Assembly: GCA_016748015.1 (NCBI GenBank)
Contig: JAAOMT010000094.1
Coordinates: forward strand, 398,457-462,456
Length of the DNA stretch: 64,000 nt
DNA from: Geosiphon pyriformis
Lineage: Eukaryota > Glomeromycota > Glomeromycetes > Archaeosporales > Geosiphonaceae
Reading direction: 5' to 3'
The first letter of the stretch is position 1; each line of letters begins with the position of its first letter. The notes below the pieces were generated by a model. It did not search any database and was not told where the DNA came from. It was given only the letters and a program-made list of their open reading frames with translations. The translations under genes were made by a program, and so were the position numbers. Of this stretch, positions 10,801-22,399 are shown piece after piece.

Positions 10801-11690
10801 TAGTTCTTGCTCCTTGGTAAGATCAGGAAGTGCAATATATTGTTTGGAGTTTGAATCTGAGTTTGAATTGTCACTATTTTGATTGTTATTTTGAACAGAA
10901 CTGGAACCATTATTTTTGTCATCATTATTGTCGGAGTTTGAATCAGAATTGAAAGTTGATTCTGATTTCAATGCACAGCTGCTGATTGGTTTTTCTTCTT
11001 CTGAAATTGTGTAAATCATGCATGATAGTGGATTGTAAATAAGATCACACTCATTACAATACTGGAAGTCACATGAGATCAAACAGTGGTCACATAATCA
11101 AATGTTTATTTTTTCCAGCCATTGCTTTTGTTCTTCTCGAGTAGGTGCCAACCATTGATAGTGCTCATGAAATTCTTCCAGATCATTCTCAATGTTGCCG
11201 AATACATCAAACGTTAGGATGTATTCAGGTTCAGGTAGGGATAGGAAGTTGTTTTTGATTTCTAGTAGTTTACTGATGGTCACACCTTCTGCTTTCACAT
11301 TCACTATTCTCCAGAATTCATGTTTGTTATGGGAATATCCTTCTAATTATTACAGCACTCATTTCCAGGCATCATTGATTGGTGTTCCTTTGCATATTCA
11401 GTCATTAATTAGAATTGTATACTGACAGGTTTTATTGCATGTTTCTCTTTACCCAGGAATGTTGTTCCATATTCTTTCGTCCAGGAAAGTTTCTTTACAA
11501 GCTAAACATGGTGTATTATCCCATTTCCCCACTTGTTTTGGCCTTTTAAAATGTTCAACAAGACATGCATAGTAATAAAACTTAGTTGTCATCTGGTATT
11601 CCTCATTATTACCACAGCATGCGCCCATTGACGACAATTTTTTGCCACAATTAATGCATATAAGCTTTGGTTGGCAATAAGTAGATCATT
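10801..11690 (-). pseudogene. cysteine-rich module (B1)
   Basis: This is the counterpart of 621-1470. It carries KKLSSMGACCGN (about 11595-11640), GKWDNTPCLACKET, a CNKTCQYTILI segment near 11430, then IXLCDHCLISC and YCNECDLIYNP (about 11030-11110). An Asp/Asn/Ser-rich spacer (NSDSNSDNNDDKNN, about 10890-10950) joins it to the dUTPase; this spacer is absent from family A. Several stops break the module. Confidence 0.65.
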
Positions 11691-12480
11691 GTAATATAGT
11701 GTGAGTGTTAGTGTTATAAGTGGCGGTGCTTATGGGTGTTGTTTCCTTTTCTTTTTTCTTTCTCTTTCTCTTATTGGTCTTTTTCCACTCCCAACTTGGT
11801 GGCTCGTCTTGATTATTGTCAGTTTCCCAGGCTTGGTTGGTGTTTCAGGTAAGTTTTTTTTTTTTTCCCATTGTCATTCTATGAGAGTATTGATGATAAT
11901 TCATTATGGTTTTTGTTGGCCCATGAGACTTAATATGCTTCTCACATTGGTTTTTCCTTGTCCTCCTCGAACTTGATTAGTAGTTGCTGGGTTTGAAGTA
12001 ACCACAGATTGCTGGTACTTGTGTGTATTGGTCATTTTGGCTGAGTTGCAATTCCTGAGTGGTTCAATCAAGTATGGCATTGGCTTTAGATAGCCAATCA
12101 TTGCCCATCAATGCTTGGCTTTTATTACTAAGACTTTGATAGAAGTAATAATGTCATTAACTTCAAAAGAAAAGTCATCAATTTTGCCAATTGGAGTTTT
12201 GGTGGCTCCATTAGCCATAATGATTCTAGCACTGGCAGTTTGATCAACTCGGTGACCTAATTGATCTATAAGTTGTCATGTGATGATGCTGTCTGCTAAA
12301 CTGTTATCTAGAATTAGTTTAATGAACTGACCATTGACTGTGGCATTAGTGTACATGGCAGTAATTGGTTTTTTTTTAAGAGTGGCTCCACTAAATAATG
12401 GTGTCACTAATGTTTCCTCGAGTTCGAATGGAAATATTACCACTAGTGATTTGTTGTTAGTAATGGTAGCTGGAGATATG
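11691..12480 (-). pseudogene. aspartic protease region (B1)
   Basis: Recognised by comparison with A1 and A2. FIKLILDNSLADSIIT (about 12280-12325) is the active-site loop with the Asp kept but the following Gly position changed. Then come GATKTPIGKIDDFSF (about 12165-12210), IKVLVIKA and a degraded GNDWL-type block (about 12085-12110). The stretch 11700-12000 is a low-complexity linker, poorly conserved. Stops are frequent. Confidence 0.65.
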
Positions 12481-14760
12481 TTGCTGATGATTGATTGTTT
12501 TTAATTGGTTTCTGGGTTGTTGGGTGAGACGTCTTCTGAGGTAACCAGAAGACTTAAATATTGTTGAACATTTGGATTTTGGGTATACCTGGTGCCCAAA
12601 TTCTATTGTCGAGATCCTGATGGTTGCATTGATGAACTGGAGATTGGTTAATGGATTACTATCGTCAATTTCTAGCTTTGTTGTGTCAGTCTCGGCCTTT
12701 GGGTTCCATTTTGAGATAAGTTTTGTGGCAGTGCCTGTATTTGTTGGAGTTGATAGATTACTTAAGGCTGCAGTTGATAAATGGGTTGGAACTGCGAGTG
12801 ATAAATGATGGGTGTTGTTGGCTAATAGATTGGTGGTTGATAAATTTGCTGCTGCATTATAGATATGTAATTTGGTTAATATGATGTTGGATTGGGTTAG
12901 TAACTCTGAGTTTGAAACCAGCAATTGGGATTTCAATATTAATTTCCTAATTGTTGGTTTTCTATCCTTAATCTGCAGTCAATCCTCAAATGTCTTTGTT
13001 TACCACAGTAGTGGCAAACACACATTTTCTGTTGCCATTGTTGATTGGTGGTGGATGATGGATGTGACTGATTCTGGAAATGATTTGTGTTTTTTTGATT
13101 GTTGCATCATTGTGGTAGCTGATAAATTGTGTAATTGTCAGCTAAGTATTCTTCTAATTTCTGATTGATTGAATTACTGAATTGTTTCAATTTGGAATCC
13201 AATTCAGATGATCCGTTTATTACTAGATTAATGGCTTGAGCATGATTAGCTTTTAGTTCAGCTGCTTCAAAATCTCTGGCATTGGTAACTGCAGCTTGAA
13301 GGTCTGCTAGATGTATTGGGTGTACTTGCTGAAGAATGCTACTGCACAGGCCCTTAATGAATTGATTTAAAATTTGTGGCACTGTAAAATAATCAGCCTG
13401 GATTGTCTGAATTTGGTGCAGATTCTTATGGAAGTGTCTTAGGTAAGTAGTGACTGCTTCATTTTCTCCTTGTTTAATGGTGGTAAAGGTATTGCCAACT
13501 AGTTGATGCTATTATTATTGCTGAAGTATTGTAAGAATGCAAGCTTAAATGCATTGAAATCCTGTGGCTTATTGGCTAAGTTTTGATACCATAAGTCAGC
13601 AGTATCTTGGAGAAAATAAGGGATAGCTTGCATGGCTCTGGTGTCATCCCATCCATTAACTGCGATGGCTTTTTCCACGTTATTCAGCCATACTTGGGTG
13701 TTGTTCTCTTCACCTGTGAATTTCTTGAGTTTAGTTATTGGAGCATAAGCCATCTGATTTAAGTTTAGTTGCTGTGGTGCTTGAAGTGGTAATTGAACTT
13801 GGAGTTGCAATGGTGGCTGTTGTCGTTGAACAACTGACAGTGAGTTGATGGCAATTACTGGAGATAAGTATTGTTGATTATTAATGTTGGGGTTTTGATT
13901 GTTTTAATTTTGCTGTATTTGAAAATTCAAAGTTCTAATTTCCAGATTTTCCAAAATCAGGTTTTGTTGAGTTTGAATGTTCGGGGTTTTGATTTCTGGG
14001 TTTTCAACAATTGGGTTTTGGTAAGTAAATTCTTGATCCTCACTCTCTTTTTCTTTTGATTCCGTTACTTCCTACAGACCCACAGTTCTGAAATTTGGTT
14101 GAAGTGGCAGTGATCAAAATCTTAATGGCATTGATGATCACAATTTAAATCTTTCAAAATATTTGCTATATGGTCCTAATAACTCTGCTCTTCTTTGTTT
14201 ACTTTGAAATGAGAATTGTCCAAAAGTTGATGTTATGTTTGATGTAGATGTGTCTATTGATAAAATGTTGATGGCGCTTCTGGGTGTATAGTAGTATGAT
14301 GGATTTGTTGGTAATTCTACTCTTGTTTTCTTCCAAATGGGTGGTTGTATTCTTTGAGGTGTTACTACTGGTGTTTGTAGTTTTCCTTTGCCTTTGTTTG
14401 CATAGATGATTGGATATCTCTGTTGAGTGTGAATTTCAATTTCCTTATTAATTTCAGTAAGGATTGTAGTGAAATTATAATTTGCTAATAAGCTAGTATT
14501 CTGGATTAATTTGTTGTAGAAGTTTTCTCTGGCTGAGTTGGTTTCTACTGGTACTTCTAGCAAATATGAGATTCTCTTGTTAACGTAGAAATTGAAAGCT
14601 AATTCTGTTGATAAGTGATTGTTGGTTAACCCCAGATGTTGACAGTAGTATTGAAATAAGAATTTTGCAAATCCTAAATGGTTTGTTTCTGTTTCTTCAA
14701 ATTCTGCTACTGTTTGGATGAGTGTTGTTGGTGCTGGTTTTCTGTAGAATTATAGCTCAT
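12481..14760 (-). pseudogene. gag region (B1)
   Basis: The N-terminal domain starts near 14750 and is open from 14563 (LEVPVETNSARENFYNKL). The spacer at 13870-14030 holds repeated VENPEIKTPNI-like units. The capsid-like core has KKFTGEENNTQVWLNNVEKA, GWDDTRAMQAIPYFL and ADLWYQNLANKPQDFNAF (about 13530-13740), and a helical tail ends in INQKLEEYLADN. One zinc knuckle CHYCGKQRHLRIDC lies at about 12980-13020. Frames shift several times. Similar gag cores are typical of gypsy elements in mycorrhizal fungi (from memory). Confidence 0.8.
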
Positions 14761-14761
14761 A

Positions 14762-14771
14762 GAGAGCACCA
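14762..14771 (-). other. primer-binding site of B1
   Basis: The element strand reads TGGTGCTCTC after a two-base TT spacer inside the 5' LTR. It is identical in core to the sites of A1, A2, B0 and B2. Confidence 0.65.
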
Positions 14772-14773
14772 AA

Positions 14774-15625
14774 TGTTACAGATGATTATTTGGGGTTTCA
14801 AATCAAATAACAAACTCATAACTTGGTGCTTAATTGATATAATGATATTGGTTTCTGAAGATATTATGGATCTAAAAGTTTTGGTTGAGTCTTTTGTATA
14901 ATAGACAGAGATTCAATGGTTGTTTTCAGTAGTCTCCCAGAATCACAATTCCATCAAATTTTTTTCTTAGCATGGTGGCTGATAATCCTCCTGATAAGCT
15001 ATTCTCAATTCTATAAGTGTTTTACTCTTGTTTTACAGGTCTTTTACCAGTTTCTATGACGTCTGTAACTCAGTGTTTTTAATCCTTAATCAGTTTTAGT
15101 AACAACAACAAAATCAAAAAAAAGAAATAAAGAAAGAAAAAAAAAGAAATAAGTTAATGTAATTGCAAGTTAGTATTCTATCAATAGCCATAATCAAGAG
15201 CTATTGTTCCAGTGTGGTCAAGTATGGATTACTATCAACATGAACTGTTAATAGTAGAGAGTGGATTGAGATAACAAATAGTTATTTATTAGATGATTGT
15301 AATTTTTAAAAGGTTGCTTAGATTGAATCTAAACTGGGAGGTTTGTTTTTTTCTACTTCTAATGCTACTGCTATATATACATAATCAAGATTCCTTAATT
15401 TCTCAATTTTTCATACCAGGAATTCTGGAATTTCTGGAATTCTGCAATTCTTTTTAAAAGGAATCCTGGAATTCTGGAATTCTGTGATTTCTTGTACAAG
15501 AATTCTGAAATTTCTGGAATCTTGCAATTCCTCTTAAGAGAAATTCTGGAATTCTACATTTACTATGTCTACTTCTGATTGGCTAATATATATGCTAATA
15601 TACTTCCTATATTTTATAAGTAATA
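14774..15625 (-). repeat. 5' LTR of B1 (852 bp, GGAATTCC subtype)
   Basis: It runs from TGTTACAGATGATTATTTGG to ATAAGTAATA (expected ...AACA, last C changed to T). The TATATATAG box on the element strand is at 15371-15379. The GGAATTCTGGAAT minisatellite lies at 15415-15560. It agrees closely with the 3' LTR at 5530-6391. CCAG follows at 15626. Confidence 0.92.
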
Positions 15626-15629
15626 CCAG

Positions 15630-15814
15630 TAATCATGCTGAAGACAGAAATTGGGAAAACAACTTACCAACAATAATGACATTATTATTGAATCTCTGTT
15701 CATTATACAAAAGACTTAACAAAATCTTCAGATTATTATCAATGCAAATAGCTTTTGAGCACCAAGTTATGAGTTTGTTATTTGATTTGAGACCCCAAAT
15801 AATCACTTGTAACA
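15630..15814 (+). repeat. right part of the split 5' LTR of B0
   Basis: The sequence continues from 5529 after the B1 insertion: TAATCATGCTGAAGACAGAA matches CCACACTGAAGACAGAA at 17680. It ends at ATCACTTGTAACA, followed by the B0 primer-binding site TGGTGCTCCC (15817-15826). Confidence 0.88.
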
Positions 15815-15940
15815 TTTGGTGCTCCCTGTAAGGTATAATCCAACAGAGAACTAGCACCAGCAACAACCATACAGAAAAGTGGCAGATCAAGAGAAAACAA
15901 AAAAAATCATTTAAGATTTGCAAAATTCTTATTTTACTAT

Positions 15941-16500
15941 TACCTTTGATAAAACTTGTTAAATTAAAAAAAAACTTCAATTATTCAAAACTCAAGCATT
16001 AAAATCTTAAATATTCGAAACTTACCATTAATAAATTTATTAAAAACTCATTAAATTAAAACTTCAATTATTCAAAACCCAATTATTAAAATCTCGAACA
16101 TTTAAAACTTATCATTAATAAATTCATTAAAAAACTCATTAAATTAAAACTCCAATTATTCAAGACCCAATCATTAAAACCCTGAACATTTGAAAATTAC
16201 TGTTGATAAATTCATTAAAACTCATTAAAACTCCAATTATTCAAAACCCGATCATTAAAACCCTAAACATTTGAAACTTATCTTTGATAAACTCGTTAAA
16301 ACTCGTTAAAACTCTGATTATTCAAGACCTAATTGTTCAAAAAACCCAAACATTCAAAACCCAATAATTCTAACCCCACTATCACACAAAGAAACTTACT
16401 ATTGATAAAACTTGTTAAACTTCTAGCAATTCAAACTCTGGGAATTATTCAAAAACCCAAACATTCAAAGTCCAATAAATTCCAAACACCACTATCATAC
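15941..16500 (+). repeat. minisatellite of about 80-118-bp units in B0
   Basis: Five to six head-to-tail units begin TTACYWTTGATAAAAYT and contain AATTATTCAAAACCCAAT and CATTAAAACCCTGAACATT. Starts are near 15945, 16023, 16108, 16196, 16278 and 16397. Read in frame, units give QNPIIKTLNI, which resembles the VENPEIKTPNI spacer of gag in B1 (13930-14030). The array therefore looks like an expansion of a gag spacer segment. Confidence 0.8.
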
Positions 16501-16659
16501 CAATAAAATTTAATTTCCACAGTACCAATAAATTAGCAAAACTCATTTAATGGTTCTAAGTCAGAATATTGAGATGTAGTCACAATCTACTCCCATGTGT
16601 TATATATTCAAAGAAGAGCCAATTAGTAAAAACAAATAGAAATCGGAATTGGAACTTAA

Positions 16660-16905
16660 TCTCAATTCAAACTCTGCTGATAACAACAACAATTCAAACT
16701 CCACTAATGACAATGACAATTTAAACTCTGCCAACAACAATTCAAACTCCGCTTCAAACACTAAATGATATATCATGCTTCTAGATCTTACAATGGAGCA
16801 GGAATTAACTAAATTCAGTAATAATAATGAGAGCATTATGTTTAAACATACACATAATACAGATGTAAGATTTAAACATGGATATTCTGGACAGACCACT
16901 ATAGT
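16660..16905 (+). pseudogene. spacer and truncated dUTPase start in B0
   Basis: The plus frame reads an Asn/Ser-rich tract, then MLLDLTMEQELTKFSNNNES and HTHNTDVRFKHGYSGQTT. It matches the B1 stretch ALPDLTKEQELK ... HNTDAGFDLKYP, the approach to dUTPase motif 1. It stops inside motif 1 and is followed by sequence from the 3' end of the element, which marks the deletion junction at about 16905-16980. Confidence 0.75.
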
Positions 16906-17028
16906 TAAAAACTCCAGTCACATATAAAATTAGATTTACAAATAGCAATAAAAATTACAGCAACAACATTAATACAAAAGAGAGATTTAGAAGATTTTGC
17001 AGGGACTTAATAATAAAAAAGGGAATAA

Positions 17029-17879
17029 TGTTACTCATAGAAAACTAAATACAAAAAAATAGTAAAAAAAACAAAAAGAGAAATTAAACCAATAGGAGAA
17101 TAGTAGTTAACACATGGGCACATTACTCAGCAATGTGGAGCAATATCAAAAATCATGGCATATTGTTCAGCCATATAAAACATTGCTTAAAAATTCATAG
17201 CATATTGTTCAAGAATGTAAGCAATCTCATAGAATCCAAATCATGTATATATAGCAGTAGTATCAGAAACTAGAAAAGATAACTTCTAGAATCAATAGAA
17301 CTCTTAGAGTCAATTAGATTTGCAGATCATAATTATTAAATACTCCTCCTTTTAAGGATAGTTGCTATCATCTGAAATGAAATTATATCAATAAAATATC
17401 TCTTCAATTCTTCAAATTTATGTTATTATCCACTACTTAATCTGCTGGCACAATAGCTCTTGATTATGGCTATTGACAGAATACTTATTTCTTATTTTAT
17501 TTTATTTTATTTTATTTTTCTTTATTTTATTTTATTTTGTTGTTTACTAATTGATTAAGGATTAAGCACTAAGTTATTGATGTTAAAAATAGCTTGGTAA
17601 AAGACCCAGAAATAAGAGTAAAATTATATATATATTAATAGATAGCTTATCAGAAAGGCATGACTGCCAGAATAAACCAGCCACACTGAAGACAGAAATT
17701 GGGAAAACAACTTACTAACAACAATGACATTACTATTGAATCTCTGTTCATTATACAAAAAACTCAACAAAAACCTTCAGATCACAAAACCTTCAGATTA
17801 TTATCAATGCAAATAGCTTTTGAGCACCAAGTTACGAGTTTGTTATTTGATTTGAGATTCCAAATAATCACTTGTAACA
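17029..17879 (+). repeat. 3' LTR of B0 (851 bp, TTGCTGAGCAATGTGC subtype)
   Basis: It runs from TGTTACTCATAGAAAAC to CACTTGTAACA. U3 at 17110-17225 has repeats built on CATATTGCTCAGCAATGTG. The core promoter TATATATAG is at 17246-17254. The downstream flank ATGTAATTACATTG is family-A LTR, so B0 inserted in an LTR A; its one-sided flank is ATGT. The matching left flank lies outside the window. Confidence 0.92.
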
Positions 17880-18655
17880 ATGTAATTACATTGTAGTAAA
17901 TGTCAATTCTTTCTCAAAAATTGCTTGTCTGAAAGCTTACTAAAAATGTGTGGTTATTTTGCTGTAAAAGTCAACTCTTCTACAAAAATCTTGTCTGTAG
18001 ACTACCTTAATAATTATAATAAAAAAAGTAAAAGAAAATAAAAAAAAAGTAAAAAAAATAAAATGTTGTCAAAAAAATTGTTTTCTATTTAAGCCTGGAA
18101 TTACTAACAGATTATTGAAATTGGTAGCTAATCAATTTCAAAATGTTAGTTGAAGTTTTGTGAATTTTGAGTATAATAATTAAGAATTTAGTTTTTGAAT
18201 ATTTAATTTTTATTTGATTTTGTGAAGATGTATAAGAGATAATTTGTTGTAATTAAGATATTTAAAGTAAGATATATTTTCTTGAAGAGAGAAGCTTTTT
18301 TTATACAACTTGCTATAGTACTAGTCTTTAAATTTGTACTTTTTTCTTTATTATAATTTTAGCAAACTAAAAATATATTTTGGTAAACTACAAGTTATTT
18401 CTACAAACTATTAATTATTTTGGCCAATTTCTGTTAATTTCGACAAATTTTTGAATATTAAATAGTTTAGGGTATTATGTAATTTGATTATTTTAATTTC
18501 TATAATACAAATTAGATTATTAATTGAATGATAATATTTAATAATTTGATTAAATAATAAGTGATAATTGAAATAATAATAATATATACTAATTAATAAT
18601 AAGAATTATAAGAATAACTTTATGCTAATTAATAGCTAAAATTCTACTGGTAATA
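17880..18655 (-). repeat. LTR A fragment (minus), target of B0
   Basis: Homologous to 4214-5015 in A1, including the TTTTTTATACAACTT promoter region (18298-18312) and the U3 repeats. The last 185 or so bases of the LTR (the end next to the PBS) were separated by B0 and lie off the left edge. It ends ACTGGTAATA (expected GTAACA), followed by TTGG. Many transitions separate it from A1. Confidence 0.85.
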
Positions 18656-18823
18656 TTGGCATAGAATTGGCTATTTCACTTATAAATTCAGCAGTTCAAA
18701 TTATAAAAAATAATTTGAAGATAAATTCAGTTATTAGAAGTTTAACAATTTCTAAAAAACATGAATTTACAGCAAACAAATATTAACAATATTCAAAAAA
18801 AAAACCAAAAATCTCTAATAATA
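18656..18823 (+). repeat. LTR A fragment (plus), 3' end
   Basis: TTGGCATAGAATTGGCTATT through AATCTCTAATAATA matches 31690-31856 of the A2 LTR, with the terminal CTCCGATAACA changed only by C-to-T and G-to-A. It is the host of the LTR A fragment at 17880-18655. Its right flank CCAA (18824-18827) matches the TTGG duplication around the LTR at 56029-56975, so it occupies the same LINE position. Confidence 0.8.
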
Positions 18824-20832
18824 CCAATACTTCAAAAGCAACTATTTTAGACTTCAGACTTCCAATTTTGGTAGTTAAAATCTTAAAACTGCTTAAATTA
18901 AAAACCAATATTTTATGTGTTATCAATAGAAAAGAATAAAGAGAAATCTGGAAGTTATTCAAAATTATATCTGTTTTCACATAAAAAAACAATAATGATA
19001 GAATTTTTAAAACCAGATTTAAAACCAATCTTGAATTTAAAATTAAAAAATTTATTAAAATAAGAAAAAAAGAAACTAATACAAGAAACACCAAATCTAT
19101 TTTATCTAATTTGTGTATAATTGTTAACACCTGATCTGCCAACAGTTCCAAAGAGCATTTTAAAGAAACCAGCTAATTATTAAAAGAGAATATGTCTTGA
19201 AAAATAGGGGAAACACTACCAAAATTGGATTCATCAGATAAAAAAAATTTCAAAAGAAAGCCAGAATAAATACCAGTTAAATCAACTATTGAAAAAACTA
19301 TTTGCATTTAAGATTTACTATCAAAAACAACAGAACAAACAATAAAAGCATTTTTTTTTGTATATAAGTAGATTAATTGAAACTAATCTTCATTTAAAAT
19401 AACTTTCTTATAAGTCTTTTTTGAAATAAAAACAAATAATTCCAAAAAGTCACATTTAAAAAAAAAATTTCTATGATATTCATATTTCTTACAATAAATT
19501 ACATTTAATCTTTTCAAAAAAATTTAATACTACCAAATATTAGTTTTGTATAAAAGACAGATTCTAATTTTTTATCATATTTAAAATCAACTACAGTACA
19601 ACAAACTCTGTTACCAGTGTTAAATAACCAATTAATAACACAAGTTTTCTCACTGATTCTATCCAATAAAGCACTAAGATTATAAACAGTTATTTTCATA
19701 AGAAGAGTAAATAAAAGTGCTCTAAATTAATTCTTAAACATTTAAGTATCTTGATCTTTTATGGCTTTTGCCACATCCATTGAATTTTTTCTAATTAAAA
19801 ATAACTAATTTGAAGCCAACAAATCTGTCTAACTTAATTCAGTAAATTTAACCATAGTTTTTTGTTATAGTCTAATTAGTTACATTTAGATTAATTTAAT
19901 TTGGCCAATTTTGAAAATTATGATAATAATTATTTCTTTTGATGTGTTTATAAAATTTATTTTGATCATTACAGTCTAATCTGAATATACTTTTTGTTTT
20001 TTAAAATTGGTATTTACAATAATGCTCTTTTTTTTGGCCAATAAAGTGGTCTTTTTTATGCTTTTTTCTAATATAAATATTAATTTAATGATTTTTTGAA
20101 ATTTTGAAAAAATAGTGGCTTTCCTAAAACCATTAACTGTTAAAAACAATTTTTTAATAAACTGTGTTTTTATTGTTGTTAATTTGCCATTTATTGTTAA
20201 AAAATTAATGTTTAAAGTAAAAAATTTTTTAACAAACACTTTAACTTAAGTCTTTACTATCTTGGAATTAATTCATCTTTTGTTGAAAAAGATATTAAGA
20301 AAAGAAAAAAAAGGTCTCATATTTTTATCTATTGCAAAATCAATTATACCAATAGAAAAACTACCAACCAAGTCAGTATTAATCTTTTTAGCTTTGAAAG
20401 TTGTTACAGCTAAATCAAAAAAAAAACCACTACCAGAATTTAATATAGTATTACCGATTTTACTATTACTAGATTCACTTTCTATATCTGAGTATATATT
20501 ACTATCAAGACTAAATTTGACCAAAAATTATTTTTTTTTATTATTAAAATGCTTAATATTATTTACAAAAACTCTTTTTTTAAGAGAAAATATCTCTAAC
20601 AAAATTATGAAAAGCTTTTTCAGATACTTTTTTCTTAAACATACTATTACTTAAAATAGCTTTTAGATTTATCACAAAAAAATTATTATTTTGAGAAATA
20701 TTAAAAATAATATAACTAAAAAGATAAAAACAAAAAACTTCTTTTTCAAAAAATGTTTTTTGGGAAATTTTGAATATAGAAAAGAAAAAAATATATAATT
20801 TAAATATTATTTTTTAGTTATATATATAATAA
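18824..20832 (-). pseudogene. LINE (jockey-like) ORF1, inverted decayed copy
   Basis: Reading down from 20672 the frame matches the better copy at 53743-56028. The start codon is ATA instead of ATG. Then come KKKVSEKAF, SNIYSDIESESS, VKKFFTLNINF, VNGFRKAT, NTGNRVCCTVVDF and IIHKLDKIDLV. It is broken by many stops. The hydrophobic look of 18783-19151 is decay toward T-rich codons, not membrane segments. The copy ends at the LTR A insertion (18823); ORF2, if present, lies beyond the left edge. ORF1 of this LINE class binds RNA with an RRM-like domain and a zinc knuckle. Confidence 0.75.
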
Positions 20833-21346
20833 TGTTATAAATTGGAGTAATAAGCTAATAGATAGCAAAAAAAAACAGGATTGTATTATAATAAAAAAAA
20901 TTAAAAAAAATTCAGCTACAAGAAATGAATTGAATGAGTATGAATTCAATGTGTAAGATCAGTCTTATAAAATATTTTAATCATTATTCTTTTTAAAAAA
21001 TAACAAAAAAATCTGAAAGTAAAGAGATAGTTTGTACTGTCAACAAATAATAATACACTAATACAATTTTATGTCTTATATTAATATTTTTAAAATTTGA
21101 TATCAAATATTAAATGTGTTTTTTAATTATATTTTATTCAATAATCTTCAAATACTACAATTACATGAATCAAAAAAAAGTAAAAAAATGTCAACAAGTA
21201 ATCTTTTATTTCAAGATATTCAGATACTTAAAAGTAGTTAATAGTCAAGTTATTGATTACTATTTAAAAATAGAATGACTAATTATATAATATTAGTGAC
21301 TAATATATATAATATTTAATAAAAACTATAGATTTTAACCATAATA
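20833..21346 (+). repeat. E repeat (TG...CA, LTR-like), 514 bp, decayed
   Basis: It starts TGTTATAAATTGGAGTAATAAGC and ends TTTTAACCATAATA. It aligns along its length with 53891-54531, which has intact ends TGTTATGGGTTGA and TCAACCATAACA. It lacks about 125 bp present there (54285-54410). It abuts the 5' end of the LINE at the same base as the minus-strand fragment 53245-53583. Its own target duplication was not found. No coding capacity. Confidence 0.75.
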
Positions 21347-22399
21347 TTATTCTTTTCAAAAAGATTAAGTTCTGGCAAAATCAAACTATTTATAAGATAA
21401 TTTAATTGAAAAATTTTATCTAATTCAAAATTAATTAGTTTTTTGAAGTCTTTTGTGAATAAAGTATATAATATCTGAGATAAAATAAGTTTTGTACTTA
21501 AGAGACCAAATCTTTGTATAAAAGTTTTGGCTCTTTTGGCAATAAATAAAACTTTTAGAACATTTAACTATATAATGTTTAGAATTTCCACTTGTTATTT
21601 TTGAAGTTGTTTTCTTCATAAGCTTTATGTCTTCTATAATTTTACCAAATTGATTATAGAGCTTTAGTTGTCTTCTATATAACAGATTTTTGTCTATAAG
21701 CAAGATTTCTTTAATTGTTTTTTTAAGTGTATTAAAAAATGATAGTATGCTTGTTATTATGCTTTCAAATATATAATTATTTATTTTGCTACCAATTTTT
21801 TCTTTTTTGGTTATGGTTTTTTTGGTTTAATAATAGTATGTGTTCTACTGTTATCAATTATGATAATCTGTTTTCCAATAGTTAAAGTAACATTTGAATA
21901 ATTTTTAATTAAATACTTATGAAAAATATAGAAAGCATTTTGAATGTTTTAATTCAAGAAATAATTGTTCATATTAATTAAAAATATTTCTGTTTTAAAA
22001 ATAGTGCATTTATTTATATTTGATTTTTGCTAATTATTTGAGTTATATTACTACAACAGATAACCAATTAGGTTATTTGTAATATTTTTTGAGTTGTATG
22101 CCATGAACAAAATAATTATTAAATATTGTTCTATATTGATCTTGTAAGATATAAGAACTATTGTTCAAACTTTATTGACTATAAAAGATTCTTTCTACTG
22201 GCTAAAAAATTTATTATCATAAATATTGTCTCTGTTTAAGCAATATTTTAAAACTAAGTTATTAATATTTAAGAAAAGTGTTTTATAAGTTTTTTTTTTC
22301 TTAAGTTTTTCTTAAAACTGTTTTATTTTTTCAAAAACAATTATTTGTATTTTTATCAATAAGTTAAAAATGATATCAAGTCTTCTTTGTAAAATGTCT

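Larger units (their letters stand above)
5530..15625 (-). mobile_element. full-length LTR retrotransposon B1 (Ty3/gypsy-like)
   Basis: A complete 10.1-kb element lies between two LTRs (862 and 852 bp). It is flanked by a perfect 4-bp target duplication, CCAG at 5526-5529 and 15626-15629. Order on the minus strand: PBS, gag with CCHC, protease, cysteine-rich module, dUTPase, RT, RNase H, integrase, an extra 3' ORF, then a PPT-like AAAAAGAAGGGAATAA next to the 3' LTR. The target was the 5' LTR of B0, as the intact sequence AATAAACCAGCC at 17670 shows. All genes carry stops, and the RT active site is altered, so it is not autonomous now. Confidence 0.93.
15815..17028 (+). mobile_element. internal region of B0, a non-autonomous family-B deletion derivative
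   Basis: Only 1.2 kb lies between the LTRs of B0. It holds a PBS, a short 5' leader, a minisatellite (15941-16500), the Asn/Ser spacer and the start of the dUTPase (16660-16905), then the last codons of the 3' ORF (KRDLEDF, compare KLRDLRDL in B1) and a PPT-like AAAAAAGGGAATAA at 17017-17028. Gag core, protease, RT, RNase H and integrase are absent. It kept the cis signals for transcription, priming and integration, so it could have moved only with proteins from a relative. The two family-B parents compared are B1 and B2. Confidence 0.85.

Noticed and set aside
15941-16500. CRISPR-like array
   Set aside because: Units are contiguous tandem repeats without unique spacers, in eukaryotic retroelement DNA.
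18783-19151. Minus-strand 122-codon hydrophobic frame as a membrane protein
   Set aside because: It aligns with the ORF1 tail of the LINE at 55726-55908 and its first part lies in LTR A.
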